DNA of 64,000 nucleotides from Sporobolomyces roseus (Eukaryota; Basidiomycota; Microbotryomycetes; Sporidiobolales; Sporidiobolaceae): assembly GCA_016617785.1 (NCBI GenBank), contig JADILM010000011.1, forward strand, positions 620,001-684,000, in the 5' to 3' direction. The notes beneath the pieces are model-generated. The model was not told where the DNA came from, did no database searches, and was given only the letters and a program-made list of their open reading frames with translations. Shown in pieces: positions 21,552 to 33,094 of this stretch. The first letter of the stretch is position 1. Every line of letters begins with the position of its first letter. The position numbers and the translations under genes were made by a program.

Positions 21552-24505
21552 CTACAACTTTGACAATCTTCGTCCCCTTTCGAGAATAGGTTTGATGTAG
21601 TCTTGGAATCTGTCGAGCAGAGTGAGGTCAGACCATGCGGATTCGAGCAGGTCGGGCTGAATGATGGACTTACAATCTTTGCTGTTCAGCTTTGGTACCG
21701 ACATTGAGTTCTTCATCCGCTTGGGCCTTTGCCAGCATTCGCTCATAAACCTTTCCATCAGAGTTACCAACCTGTTCAAGTAATCGCACATACTGTCAGA
21801 CCCCTGCTGTACTACGAACGAATGGATACGAGTAGCGAAGGGAAACTTACAACCGAGTCTAGCTCCCAATCCGAGAATCCGAAAGCATCTGTCAACCCAA
21901 CCAATTCAGGCAGCAATTGTTGCGAGACCTCGTCGACCTCGAGACGGAGAGTATCGATTGAGCTGGGCTTGGACGAGCGAGAGAAGCTGGAGGGAGAGGC
22001 GGGAGGGGCGATAACACCGAATTCGAGGAGGGAAGGTAGCGCTTGTTCGACGGTGTGGAGGAGGAACTGACGACGCGCGCTCGAGACATCAGTCACGTCG
22101 TCGAAGATAGGTATGGGAAGAGGAAACTCACGAAGAGAACGATCTTTCGGAAGACTTCCTTCTCGGCTTCTCCCGCACCTTGAGCCAACAATCCCTCCTT
22201 TGATTCGACAGCTTCCCTCATCCTTGCTCCCAAGAATGCCTCGACAACAGCTTGACTGACAGGAACGCACTCCCAACTCAACTCGCTGAACTTCTTACCA
22301 TTCTGATCCATCATCTTCGCGAGGTGGGCCACGGAGAGAGCGGCACGAAGATCGAGAAGATGGGAGAGGAAACCAAGGTCTTTCCAGGATGAGGGAGGTG
22401 AGACTGGGAGGCTAGGAGAGGGCTGGAGTGTCGAGAGGTAGGCGGAAGATGGCGAGAGTTGCGCATCTTTGGGTGAAGCGATGAAACCGCGGAGTGATTT
22501 CAGAGCTGCTCGAGCGACTTGAAGATGTAGGATACTGTGATGTCGACTTGTCAGTAAGGTACTCGTACTGTCTGAAGAGGGAAGAGAACATACTAATTAT
22601 CTCCCTCATAAGTAGCACTGGGTAATTCCGAAGCGTAGATTCGACCAACTCCACTCGAAGCCAAGAATCCGTGCCCTCCCATTGCCCGACGGACAGTCTC
22701 AATACCTTCAACAACGTTAGAAGAGACGTAAGTCTTAAGTCCTGATGAAACGGCATGAGTTTCGGCGAGGAGTGTCGTGTTTCCAGATGCTAGTTGCGAA
22801 GACATCGATTCGTATAGGTTCGACTGAAGACGAAAGGAGCGCGTCAGAGACACTGATAGAGCAGGAGAGGGAGGGGTGGAGTTACGCACCATATCCTTTC
22901 CGGCGGTGATGAAAACGATCGTCTTCGCGAGAACTGGCAGAACTCGGCGGTAAACTCCGGGATAGCTAATGACCTGTCTCTCCTTTCCAAATTCAGGTTC
23001 TCCAGGCTTGAGATCAGGGTCCGCGAATTGTCGCCGCATGTGAAGGTATCGAAGGGAGATGGTAACAGCTGCGAAAACCCAACGAGAAACAGTCATTTTC
23101 GCACGTTCGGACCAGATCTCATGAATAGAGCTTACCTTTAGCCAATCGCCAACTCAAACTACCAATCATCTGGGCGCGAATGAAGATCATTCCGCCATAG
23201 CTGAGCTTGTCGTGAGGAGGTCGAACGTATTGACCTTCTTCCGTAACTTGGGCGAATCGAGAGAGCATGTGAGAGCGAGGAATACGGACGTGATCGAAAC
23301 GAGCCCATCCGTTGTCGAGCGATCCCATCGCGCTGTGAACCTTGGGACCGATTTCTCCTGCTTGGATTCCGGGCATCAAACTGTGATCCTCCTCGGAACG
23401 AACTATTATGCGTAGGGAGAGTAAGTTAGTCTCGTGTGAGGCAGGTCGTTAACATGAAGCGAGGAGACGGGTTGAAGCGGGAAGGGCGATTTGAAGAGAG
23501 AAGACGTACGATTGACGATGAATAAATGGGGACCCATATCCTTCCCATTTAGCTGTAAGCGAGCCTGTACGACTCCATGAGTCGCACTCACACCGAGTGC
23601 TCCAATCCACCATTTCGTAGACGAGACTGTAGGGGAATTGATGATGAATTCTTTTGTAGCGGGATCGTAGGTCGAGGTCGTTTCGAGTTCTGCGATTCAT
23701 TGAGCGTGTCAGCGTAAGCTCACGAGAGTAGGAGAAGACGTTTGACTCACGCTGCACGTTCGATCCGTGGCCGAGCTCAGTCTGTTGAGTAAGAAGATCG
23801 TCAGTTTGGAAATCAGGAGGGGAACAGAGCAGAAACATACCTGCAAGTAAGCTCCGAGGATAGCGTGGTTGTAGCACTTTGGTAGCCCTATGAAATAATA
23901 CAGAGACAGAGGTAAGGATTAGGGAGCGCTCAGACGAGAAAATGAGAAGTGTCGGGTGTTGCGAAACGAAATCGAAAGCTCACATTCAGCTTGTTGTTCA
24001 TCGGAACCTTGAGCTTGAATGACGGGAGTGAAAGCGATCTCGTGTAGATTGAGTCCGCAGTACTCGTCGACAGCGAAGAGCGCCTCGACGTACTGTGAGA
24101 AACAAGATCGCGAGCTGATCAGCTATGGAAACGAGGATTCTTGCGATCAAACCAATCTCGACCTCACCTCCATGTAGTCGAGGTCATGCCTGTCGACGAA
24201 CTCGAACAACTTCTTTGCTACAGCTAGACCGCGTTCGAGCTGTTGAGGACGTGAGAGGTATAAACTATTTTTGCGATGAAATCCCCTCGAGTCGATCAGC
24301 TCAGCTCCACGCCTACTCGGTTGAGAGGGAGTGCTCACCTCTTCCTCTTATCGAACGCTACTTCTTCAGATAGTAGCTTGGCGATCCTCTTTTGCGTTTC
24401 AACATCTCTCCTCCCTTGATTGAGAACCGCGTTTGCGACTTGAGGATCGAACGTAGCCGATTGGCGTGCTGCCTCGATATCTTTTGTTGATTGTGGTATA
24501 CTCAT
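21552..24505 (-). CDS. POX1: Peroxisomal acyl-CoA oxidase
   Basis: Thirteen exons (24505-24339, 24264-24168, 24092-23984, 23887-23841, 23781-23751, 23689-23510, 23402-23136, 23068-22890, 22823-22594, 22534-22132, 22066-21851, 21771-21674, 21609-21552) give 693 residues, the normal size. FAD/acyl-CoA binding motifs include [25 protein letters not shown] and [24 protein letters not shown] and ATYEGDN carry the catalytic-Glu region. The protein ends RRLSKL, a consensus PTS1, so peroxisomal import is well supported. It catalyses the first, H2O2-forming step of fatty-acid beta-oxidation. An apparent GTGAGT donor at 23591 is not used: the reading frame continues through it as family sequence ([11 protein letters not shown]). 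Confidence 0.95.
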
Positions 24506-24923
24506 CGTGAGTGTGTAGAGAGGAGGAGAAGGAAAGGCAAGGGGAAGGAAGAGCTGGTCGAAGTGGGGCTGTCAAAATGAGCGAAGTCGCCGGCAAAGTC
24601 TTCTACGTTTCGTTCACTCCGTCCGCGTTCGGATTCAGCTTCAACAGTGAATTTTAGCTCGGTTCAACCGAGATCGGTACGTAGCGCTACTGAAGTCGAC
24701 TTTCGCTGAATTCCCTGCGAAAGAATTCCGAGTATCACTACGTCTCGTCAGCTACCCATCGCTGGACCTCTATGTTGTGTCTGTTCAAGACCTCACTATA
24801 CCCCTAGATAGCTTTCCAACGTGTAATCGATTGTTGCGAAACTCAACTTCTCCCTCCTCCTTGATCGCTTCTTCAACTTGTCCATTCGGCTTCGAACTCG
24901 AATCTACTAATCCATCTCCAAGC
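24506..24923. other. Divergent promoter region POX1/TIM13
   Basis: About 420 nt between the two start codons. It contains a 26-codon ATG-to-stop frame upstream of TIM13 (starting near 24577) that could act as an upstream ORF. Nothing else is supported. Confidence 0.4.
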
Positions 24924-25563
24924 ATGTCTTCATTGTTCGGTACCGGTCGCGCTACAGCATCCTCGCTCTCCCCTTCGGATGCTCAAGCGAAGAAGCAACA
25001 AATAGTGACTGAAGTTACTAACCAATTAGGTCAGTACCTTCATCCGCTTCCGAGTAGAGCTGTACTGATGTGTGTCTAGAGTGATTGTAGCACTTGCGAA
25101 TGCTCAAGAATTGATCACTGTGAGTTCGACTTTGATGTAAAGAAATGGAGAAGAAGGGAGAACTAACTATCAAACCTCGCTCATCTACCTAAAATTCGCT
25201 GGTGTGCTGGTGTATAGAAAGTGAATGAGAAGTGGTACGGTCATTCTCGCTCCTTCTGAAGCGATGTGTGGAAGCTGACTTTCGGATCATTTCGCTATTC
25301 CTGTAGTTTCGCACGATGCATCTCCAAGCCTGCTTCCACGACATCACCGAATGACGAAGCTTGCCTCATGAGATGTACCGACCGATATCTCGAAGCGTTC
25401 AACTTGATCTCGCAGAGTGAGTATTCGATTCTCTTCCCTCCATCTCTCCCTTCCCCTCCTCCTGGCTGGAGAGCAGAGCTGACGAATCCTCGCTGTTGTA
25501 GAGTACGTACAACGGGTGCAGAAGGAGCGAGAGGGTCAACAAGCCGGTCTTCCCCAACTCTAG
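24924..25563 (+). CDS. TIM13: Mitochondrial inner membrane chaperone Tim13
   Basis: Exons 24924-25029, 25091-25119, 25218-25234, 25307-25416 and 25502-25563 give 107 residues, right for a small Tim. The twin CX3C motifs are clear: CFARC and CLMRC, separated by a spacer, with the typical following helix RYLEAFNLISQKYVQRVQ. Together with Tim8 it forms the intermembrane-space hexamer that guides hydrophobic precursors to TIM22 or the SAM complex. Two internal exons are very small (29 and 17 nt). The start is the ATG giving MSSLFGTG; a few upstream in-frame codons lack a better start. Confidence 0.93.
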
Positions 25564-25825
25564 ATTATTTCCCTCCGATTCCTCTTTCCCCTCTAAAATG
25601 TAGAAACGCCCTCCCTTCTCCTCCTATTCGCATTCGCAATCGTAAATATTCACCTCTCCAGCGCACTCACCTCACGCAAGCAATACAGCATCGAGAGAGC
25701 CAGGTATGATAGCTTCGTTCTTTTGTTCAGCCGTCCTCAAGTACACGTTCAAACTCGCTACAGCAACGCCAAGTTCAGACCGTTCGCCCCCGCTCCAGAA
25801 CAAATGATAACGGAGAGTCGGGCAA

Positions 25826-27022
25826 TCAAGGCATGACCTGTTCCTGTCCTACCACTCGAGTCCACAACAAGTTCTTTTGAAGAATCTCGTCTTTCTTCTC
25901 AACCAGCTCGTCGACATCCTGGATGCGGCCAATTCCCATGAATCAGTATCTCTCTCGACCTAGTTCGAGACACAAGCAAGAACCTTACCCAGTTGGCCGA
26001 GACGTATTTCCCTCGTAGGAAATCAACTTTCTCGTCTTGAGTTGCCAACCCTGTGTGCGAAATGATTCCCGGAAGTCAGCCTCAACCTCCTTCTACCGAC
26101 TAGAGAGAAGTAGAGAACGTACACAAGGAGAATCCAGCGGCGAGTTCTGGAGTATCCGTCAAGAACGAATGAGTGTCGGAAGGCATTGAATCCCTCGCAA
26201 GTTTAGTCATGACTCCTCCACTATCTCATCCTTTTTCGTCAGCCACTCGTCACTACAGTCAATGTACAGATTTGCGGGAGGAACTCAAACGGATGAATAG
26301 CGAAAGTCCTAACATTCTCTTCCTCGTAATGCAAGAATTCCGTGAATCGATTGATGAATGTCTTTCCAGGCTGATAACTCGAGAACCCAGGCCTGGTCCC
26401 CACCGATCCGATACTACTCGTGTTGATCACGGTCAGCTTATTTTGAGGGTCCGAGAGTGCGCCGCGAATGTGAGCGGATCGAAGGAAAGCTCGAGTTGCG
26501 AGATAAGTTCCGGTTGTATTGATTGACTGCGTGCGAATCCAATCTGATGGGTTCGATTCACGGATCGAGACGCATGGTTCGAGATACCCTGCGTTATTGA
26601 CGAGGACTGAGGAATAGTTGTTCTTCGTTAGCGATTTCCTTTTTGCGAAAGAGCGACAGAATCGTTTGCTCACCGTCTACTTCTCCTGCTTCCTCGAACA
26701 ACCTGTCGACACTCTCTTCATCCGTCAAATCGACTTCTACAATTCTCACCTCCGTCCCTTTGCCCAACCCCTCGATTTCCCTCTTGACCTCCTCCAATTC
26801 CTTCCTAGTTCTGCTAGTCAGAACCACTTTCTTCGCTCCGGCTTGAGCGAAGGCTAGTGCCGTAGATCGACCAACCCCTCGACCTGAACCAGTGACAAGG
26901 ACTCCTTTGAGAGAGGTAGCGGATTCGGACAGAGTGGAGGAGGGGGAAATTGATGGGTAGACATCGTGGTGATTCGTAGGGACTAGGGGCGCTGAGAAAG
27001 TAGGTAGATATTGGGATGACAT
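25826..27022 (-). CDS. Short-chain dehydrogenase/reductase
   Basis: Exons 27022-26674, 26606-26291, 26220-26123, 26050-25989 and 25918-25826 give 305 residues. The Rossmann motif TGSGRGVGRSTALAFA near residue 45, the NNAG stabilising motif (LVNNAGYLEP) and catalytic Ser in NTSSIGS with YQPGK (YxxxK) are intact, so it should be active with NAD(P). The first 38 residues precede the fold and are Ser/Pro-rich. The C-terminal part (GGVMTKL, WLATQDEKVDFLRGKYVSAN) matches fungal SDRs of unassigned substrate. The gene is convergent with TIM13, 262 nt between stops. Confidence 0.9.
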
Positions 27023-27656
27023 GCTATTTTTGAGTGTGAGGGAGAAGAGGGAGAGAAAGAAGGAAGTGGATTCAAAAAAAAGTGGAGGCAGTCGATCCTC
27101 TTCGCAGGAGGAAAATTACAATCCGCTACTGTTTCGATCAACGAGCACGTGCAGAGGAGCGAGGATATCCTCGCACAAGGACTGTCTCGAAAAAGGACAC
27201 AGAGTAGAAAACCTTGTTGCAACCCAAATTGAAACCAAAGAGCATTCCAAATCTAAAAAACCGCTCAATCCTTTCCAATGTATCTGCCATCACACACACA
27301 GAAACCACACTCAATCCTCACTCCAATCAACTCCCTCTATCCCTTCCTTCAGATCGTTGAATTCCACTCAAAAACACTCATCTCTCTTCCTTGATGTCAT
27401 TTCCCTCTCCAATTCCTCCACTAGCTAATCTTAATCTCCGAGTGAGGTCGAAGGTCTTGATGAGTTGTAAGAGAGAGTCGAATTGAGAAACGAAAGGGGA
27501 GAAAAAGTCGAATGAGAGGAGAAAGACGATAGAAAGTCGGGAATAGGGGAAACATGAATCGGAACGAGTCTTGAAGTGGGTACTGAGGGTGAAGGATAGA
27601 AAAAGAAGGGAGGAGAGAGTTGTTTTGTCGATTTGAAGAACCAGAAGGCGAGTGGA
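27023..27656. other. Intergenic, SDR upstream and RPL40 3' flank
   Basis: About 630 nt. It includes a pyrimidine-rich stretch near 27280-27420 and short A-runs near 27075. No coding frame with support. Confidence 0.5.
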
Positions 27657-28633
<977 letters not shown>

Positions 28634-29537
28634 CCTGGCCTAATAACAATTCCAATCAATAATACAATCCAACAGAGTGTCCAGGTTGAGGTAGTAGCGA
28701 GGTTGAGGCGAGTTGTTGGATTTTTGCAGAGGGTCGAGATCGAGTTGAAAATTGAGAGGGAGAGAGCAGAGGAGTACCTAGACGTTAGTTCAGTAGTACA
28801 ATTCAAGGTATAGCTAGACAGGGACTCGCCTGATTGATTGGTTCAGAGCTGACGGGGAGAGAAAGCAAAAGTTGGTGCGCATTTTCCTCTCCTCTCTCTT
28901 CTCTCTCTCTCAACCAAAAGTCTTCAACTCGACTCTTCACCTCCTTCACTTCTTCTTGGGAGTGCTTGTTTGCTTTCGAGAATGATTTCTGCTGCTGCGT
29001 TTCCCCCTTTTCTCCCGCAGATCTTCTCCTTCTTCCGCTTCGTGCTTTCCTGCCTCGCTTCCTTTCCGCTTCGTCACATCACGCAAAGTAAGCCAAACTT
29101 TTCGACCGTCGATGCTTCGTCGGAATCATATAGGTCGGCTATCCCTTGAAGAGGAGGAAGAGGCAAGCAGGTCGACACTGCGAATCGCTCGATTCGCTCG
29201 AACGAAATCAATTCTCGCTGCTTCGGCATCTGTAGCAGAAGATCGATACTTCGACGTATCGAAGGGACAGGTGAACATACGACGGGACATACCTCTCCTC
29301 CTCGACCCGACATCGCTGAACGGTACAGACCCTGGCGGCGATTGTCGAAGTTGATTTCGTTCTCTAGGTTCGCAAAATTGGACGAAGACGAAGACCCCGC
29401 TCGCTTCCATTCCGGGAGATAGATCTCACTCTAATCACTGACAACATCAGGCAGGATCGACCTCGCTCTGAGATCACCAAGACTCGAAATCACATTTCCA
29501 TCACATTCACTTTTTCCCTTTCCCTCACCTCACTCAC
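28634..29537. other. Divergent upstream region RPL40 / Ser-Pro-rich gene
   Basis: About 900 nt, with a (CT)-rich tract near 28885-28915. It presumably contains the strong ribosomal-gene promoter. Open frames here look like chance. Confidence 0.45.
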
Positions 29538-32109
29538 ATGGCTCGACCGCCCTCTCCATTATCGATCCCCGGTGTATCTACCTCTCCCGATCATTTGCCT
29601 CGACTTCCTCCTAGCAGGACTCCCTCCCCGCCGCTCCTTACTATCCGATTAGTCTCTCCTCCAACTCCCAGAACTTCGCTTTCACCAGCACACGACGATC
29701 TGCGAATTCGCCCAAACACAGAACATACACACCTCGACGTAATCGGTGAACACCCAACTCCTCTAAGTGAGGGATTCGATCGAGGTGAAAGCTTTCCTCT
29801 TTCATTCAACACTGCACTCAGCAGCACCTCAACCAGCACCAGAACTCGTACTACCAGTCTGCGATCCTCCTTGTCCAGTCCTTTTCACTTCCCTACCCTC
29901 TTCAGTTCCTCCACGTCAACCAGCAATTCCGAGCTCTCCTCCTCAACTTCCTCTTTCTCTCGACCCTTCTCCTCTCTCTCTCATTCCTCTTCACGTCACT
30001 TCAAGACACGCACTCCCTCACTCGGAGGAAACAACAAGAAGAGTAACGTAGGAATGGTCAAGAATGCAATGGGATTAGCTAGGAGAGTCTCGATGAACGT
30101 GAAAGGAAGAATTGGAGGGAAAGGAAAGGCAATGAGGGGAAGTCAGGTGTTGAGGAGGATCGAGGAGGACGAGTTCCCGTATGTCGGCGAATCGAGCTTG
30201 GCGAGACGGAGCAGGCAGAGGCAGAGGAGGAGGGAGAGTCAAGGGAAATTCGCGAAATCACCACAAACCGGTCGTCGAACTTCATCCCTTTTCGGATCAC
30301 CTTCGTTCGCTGCGATTGGAAATAGTGGGTCACCTATCCTCGGGTCTCTTGCATTGTCCAAAGCTAACGAGGCTTATCCATTGGTTCACGCGGTTTCAGC
30401 CTCGCTCACTCGCAAACCTCGTCGAACTATTTCTCCTCCTCAAAAAGCTTCACCTCGTTCGCCGCCTCCTCGCAAAGTTAAACAAAAAGCTCGAGTATCT
30501 TTCGTTCCTCCCTCGTCGACTTCAGTGAAAAGAATGATCGATCGACCTCGACCAATCTCTCGAAATTCTTTAAGGCCTACCCGGTCTTTCGAAGAAGAGG
30601 AATGGTCAGAAGACGAAGTCGAGCTCTCAATTTCTTTCGTAGGTCATCCTCTGCACTCTAGGGAACGATGGAGTTGAACTGATCAAAGCTTGAGTCGTAC
30701 AGCCTCGCGAATCGTCGAGTTCACGTTCTCCTGCCAAACCCTTCTTTCGACGTTTCAGCTTGATCCGTTCTCGCGCTCCCACTCCGCCTACGCCTCGTTC
30801 CCCTTCTTCGTCAGAACATTCGACTCATTCCTCCTCTCCCAAGTCTCAGCCGACGTTCACCATTTCCCATGAGCATCACACCTCGGACGAATCGTTCCAC
30901 TGTCGTGGCGAGTTCCCCGTCACTCCTTCCTCAACTCGTTCGCCTACTCGGAGCAATCGACTTCACGCTTCGACTTCAACTCGAGGAGGAGGCGCAAGCT
31001 GGTTCACTTCTCCTAGGAACGCCGTCTATATCCCTCGATTTGAAGGAACCGACGAGAACTATTCTCCTTTCAGTCTGAATAGCTCGATCAAGAGGAAAGA
31101 ACCCGAGAAAGGGAGGCAATCGCTTTCACCAGGAGATTTGACGAGGTATCTCGAAGAACTACTTATTGAACAAGGTGGATCGATTGATGAAGTCCTCGAA
31201 CGCTCACATGGAGAGGAAGACATCTTTGCCGATGCCGAAGAGGAGGATGAGGGAGGACTAGGCAAGAAGGAGATGGATCCCGAATTTGAGCTTTCGACGG
31301 AAAGTGATCGCACCATGCGTTCTACCCGAACCTTCACTCTCTCCCTCCCTCCACCCCGTCGACACTCTCTCACTCCCATCTCTCCTCCCGACTCGTCATC
31401 CGCCGATTCACCGACCCTTCCAACTTCCCCTCTTCCACAAAGTTCCGCTTCTTCCCTCGATCCATTCTCTCTCTCCGTTCCCCCAGACCCGACTCCAAGT
31501 GAAACCTCATCGATCTCATCCCACGACGAACCTTCGGAGTCAGAACCTATCGTGCTCTCGGCTTCTCGACAAGTCTTTACCAGAGGTCAACTCGCAAGGA
31601 AACACTCATTAGCTCAATTAGTTCTACATCGCTCTCCATCTCCCTCCTCTCCTTCTTCACCTCGATCGCCTCTCTCACCTCTCTCCAAAAACGCTCTCTT
31701 CGCGACCAAACAACAAGCTCACTCCGTTTCTTACCAACACTTCCGAAAATCCAGTAAAGGACTCGTACCCAACACAGCTCCTCTACCATCCACATCCTTC
31801 GAATCGCCTCTGTCCATCAATATCCAAGAGAACTACGTGACTGCTCCTTCGACCCCTTCGGCTCCTGCCTCCACGAGTTCCGATTCATCGGATACGAGGG
31901 GCGAAGCGAGGAGGCAAAGGACAGGCGGGAGAGGGAAAGGAAGGAGGGAAGAAATGTTGCCTGTTGAGATTTGGGAGGATCTCAGGGGAGGCGATGAGGA
32001 GAGGGTGCGCGGAGAGGGTGAAGACAGAATGAGGCTAGCGAGAGAAGAGGGAGGGAGAAGGGAGGGAGATGAGGCAAGGGAAAGGAGGGAGGGTAGACCA
32101 TCTTGTTAG
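29538..32109 (+). CDS. Large disordered Ser/Pro-rich protein, unknown
   Basis: Exons 29538-30638 and 30703-32109 give 835 residues. I do not recognise it. It is dominated by Ser, Pro, Thr and Arg with SPxR/SPSP-type runs, many possible proline-directed phosphorylation sites, and short basic patches (KVKQKARVSF, RRFSLIRSRAPTPP). An acidic helix-like segment lies around residues 500-545 (YLEELLIEQGGSIDEVLE, DIFADAEEEDEGG). The last 70 residues are highly charged Arg/Glu. There is no signal peptide or membrane segment. It looks like a cytoplasmic or nuclear scaffold or regulator; that is inference from composition. The intron is 64 nt and phase 0. Confidence 0.75.
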
Positions 32110-32597
32110 AGGTTCGAGGTTCGCTTGAGAAACGGAATGCTTCGAGGAGGGAAGATGCTTTTGAGTGGTTCTTGTTTGTTTTCCGTTGTGCCATCGTTTG
32201 TCAGTCGCTCTTTCCTGTCGTTGTGCTTTACCTAGCAGATTTTGTATCTTGCAGCTTGTCGTTACTCTCCGATGATTTAAGGACTGTTTTTCCAATAATC
32301 GTCTACATCCAGGTATTCTAAGCCAGCTCGACCTAGCCTGCGTCGAGTCTTGATAGTTGCGGCGAGGGTGATGAACGTGATCGGCTTTCAGCAGCGTGGA
32401 GCGGTCTGACAGATTTTGAGTGAAATGCGGAACGAACTGTGAATGTCCTCGACCGCTGATTAATTAAAATTCTCGCGGCATCAGCACTCGCACATGATAG
32501 ATGATAATGAAAAAGCTGCTCACCTCCTTGCTTTGCGCTGTGGTAGAGCTCGTCGTCTCCGTTTCCCACAAACTCCAACTAATTCACTCGCCTTTGC
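32110..32597. other. Convergent 3' flanks
   Basis: About 490 nt between the stop codons of the Ser/Pro-rich gene and the GON7-like gene. No gene seen. Confidence 0.5.
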
Positions 32598-32885
32598 CTA
32601 TGCATCCTCTTCTTCCTCCTGTTCCTCTTCATCATCATCCTCAGTCTTCTTCTTCTTCTTCTTATCCTCCTTCTCTACATCCTTGAGCAACTCTTTCCAT
32701 TGAGTCAATCTCTCGTTCATATCGTTCCTCGCGACTCCCAATTGCTTCTCGAGTGACTGAAGTTGAGCTAGTGGTGATGAAGTGTCTAGTGGGTATTCGA
32801 AGGTGTCTGTTTGAGGTGGTGCAGAGTTGGGGAGAGAGAGAGTAGATGGAGATTTGATCGAATGCGAAATGGTGAATGTAGCCAT
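32598..32885 (-). CDS. GON7: GON7-like small subunit of EKC/KEOPS
   Basis: A single exon of 95 residues. It starts MATFTISHSIKSPSTLSLP, has a helix PLAQLQSLEKQLGVARNDMN followed by ERLTQWKELLKDVEKE, and ends in a Lys run then an Asp/Glu tail. Size, the beta-strand-like start and the central amphipathic helix with an acidic end fit fungal Gon7, the KEOPS subunit needed for t6A modification of tRNA. The match is by pattern and the family is poorly conserved, so another small coiled protein is possible. It is divergent from the PPR gene with 209 nt between starts. Confidence 0.5.
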   Translation of the reverse strand: MATFTISHSIKSPSTLSLPNSAPPQTDTFEYPLDTSSPLAQLQSLEKQLGVARNDMNERLTQWKELLKDVEKEDKKKKKKTEDDDEEEQEEEEDA

Positions 32886-33094
32886 TCTAGACGACGGGGA
32901 AGGATCAGCATATGATAGGAGAGCTGTAATAGATAGTCAGCGTACCTCGTCAGTGTTCTCTGAGAGTCGTGTGATTGGGATGAAGCAAAGAAACGGTTCA
33001 ATCTTTTTTGAGTTGTTTCGTTTCATTCAACCTCAGCCAGTCTCTCCGACAGCCCTCAAGACTACGCTATCCGGGTTTGAGAGATGCTCAATAG

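Noticed and set aside
23586..23591. GTGAGT resembling a donor in the acyl-CoA oxidase
   Set aside because: The frame continues through it as conserved oxidase sequence ([11 protein letters not shown]) to a later donor at 23509.
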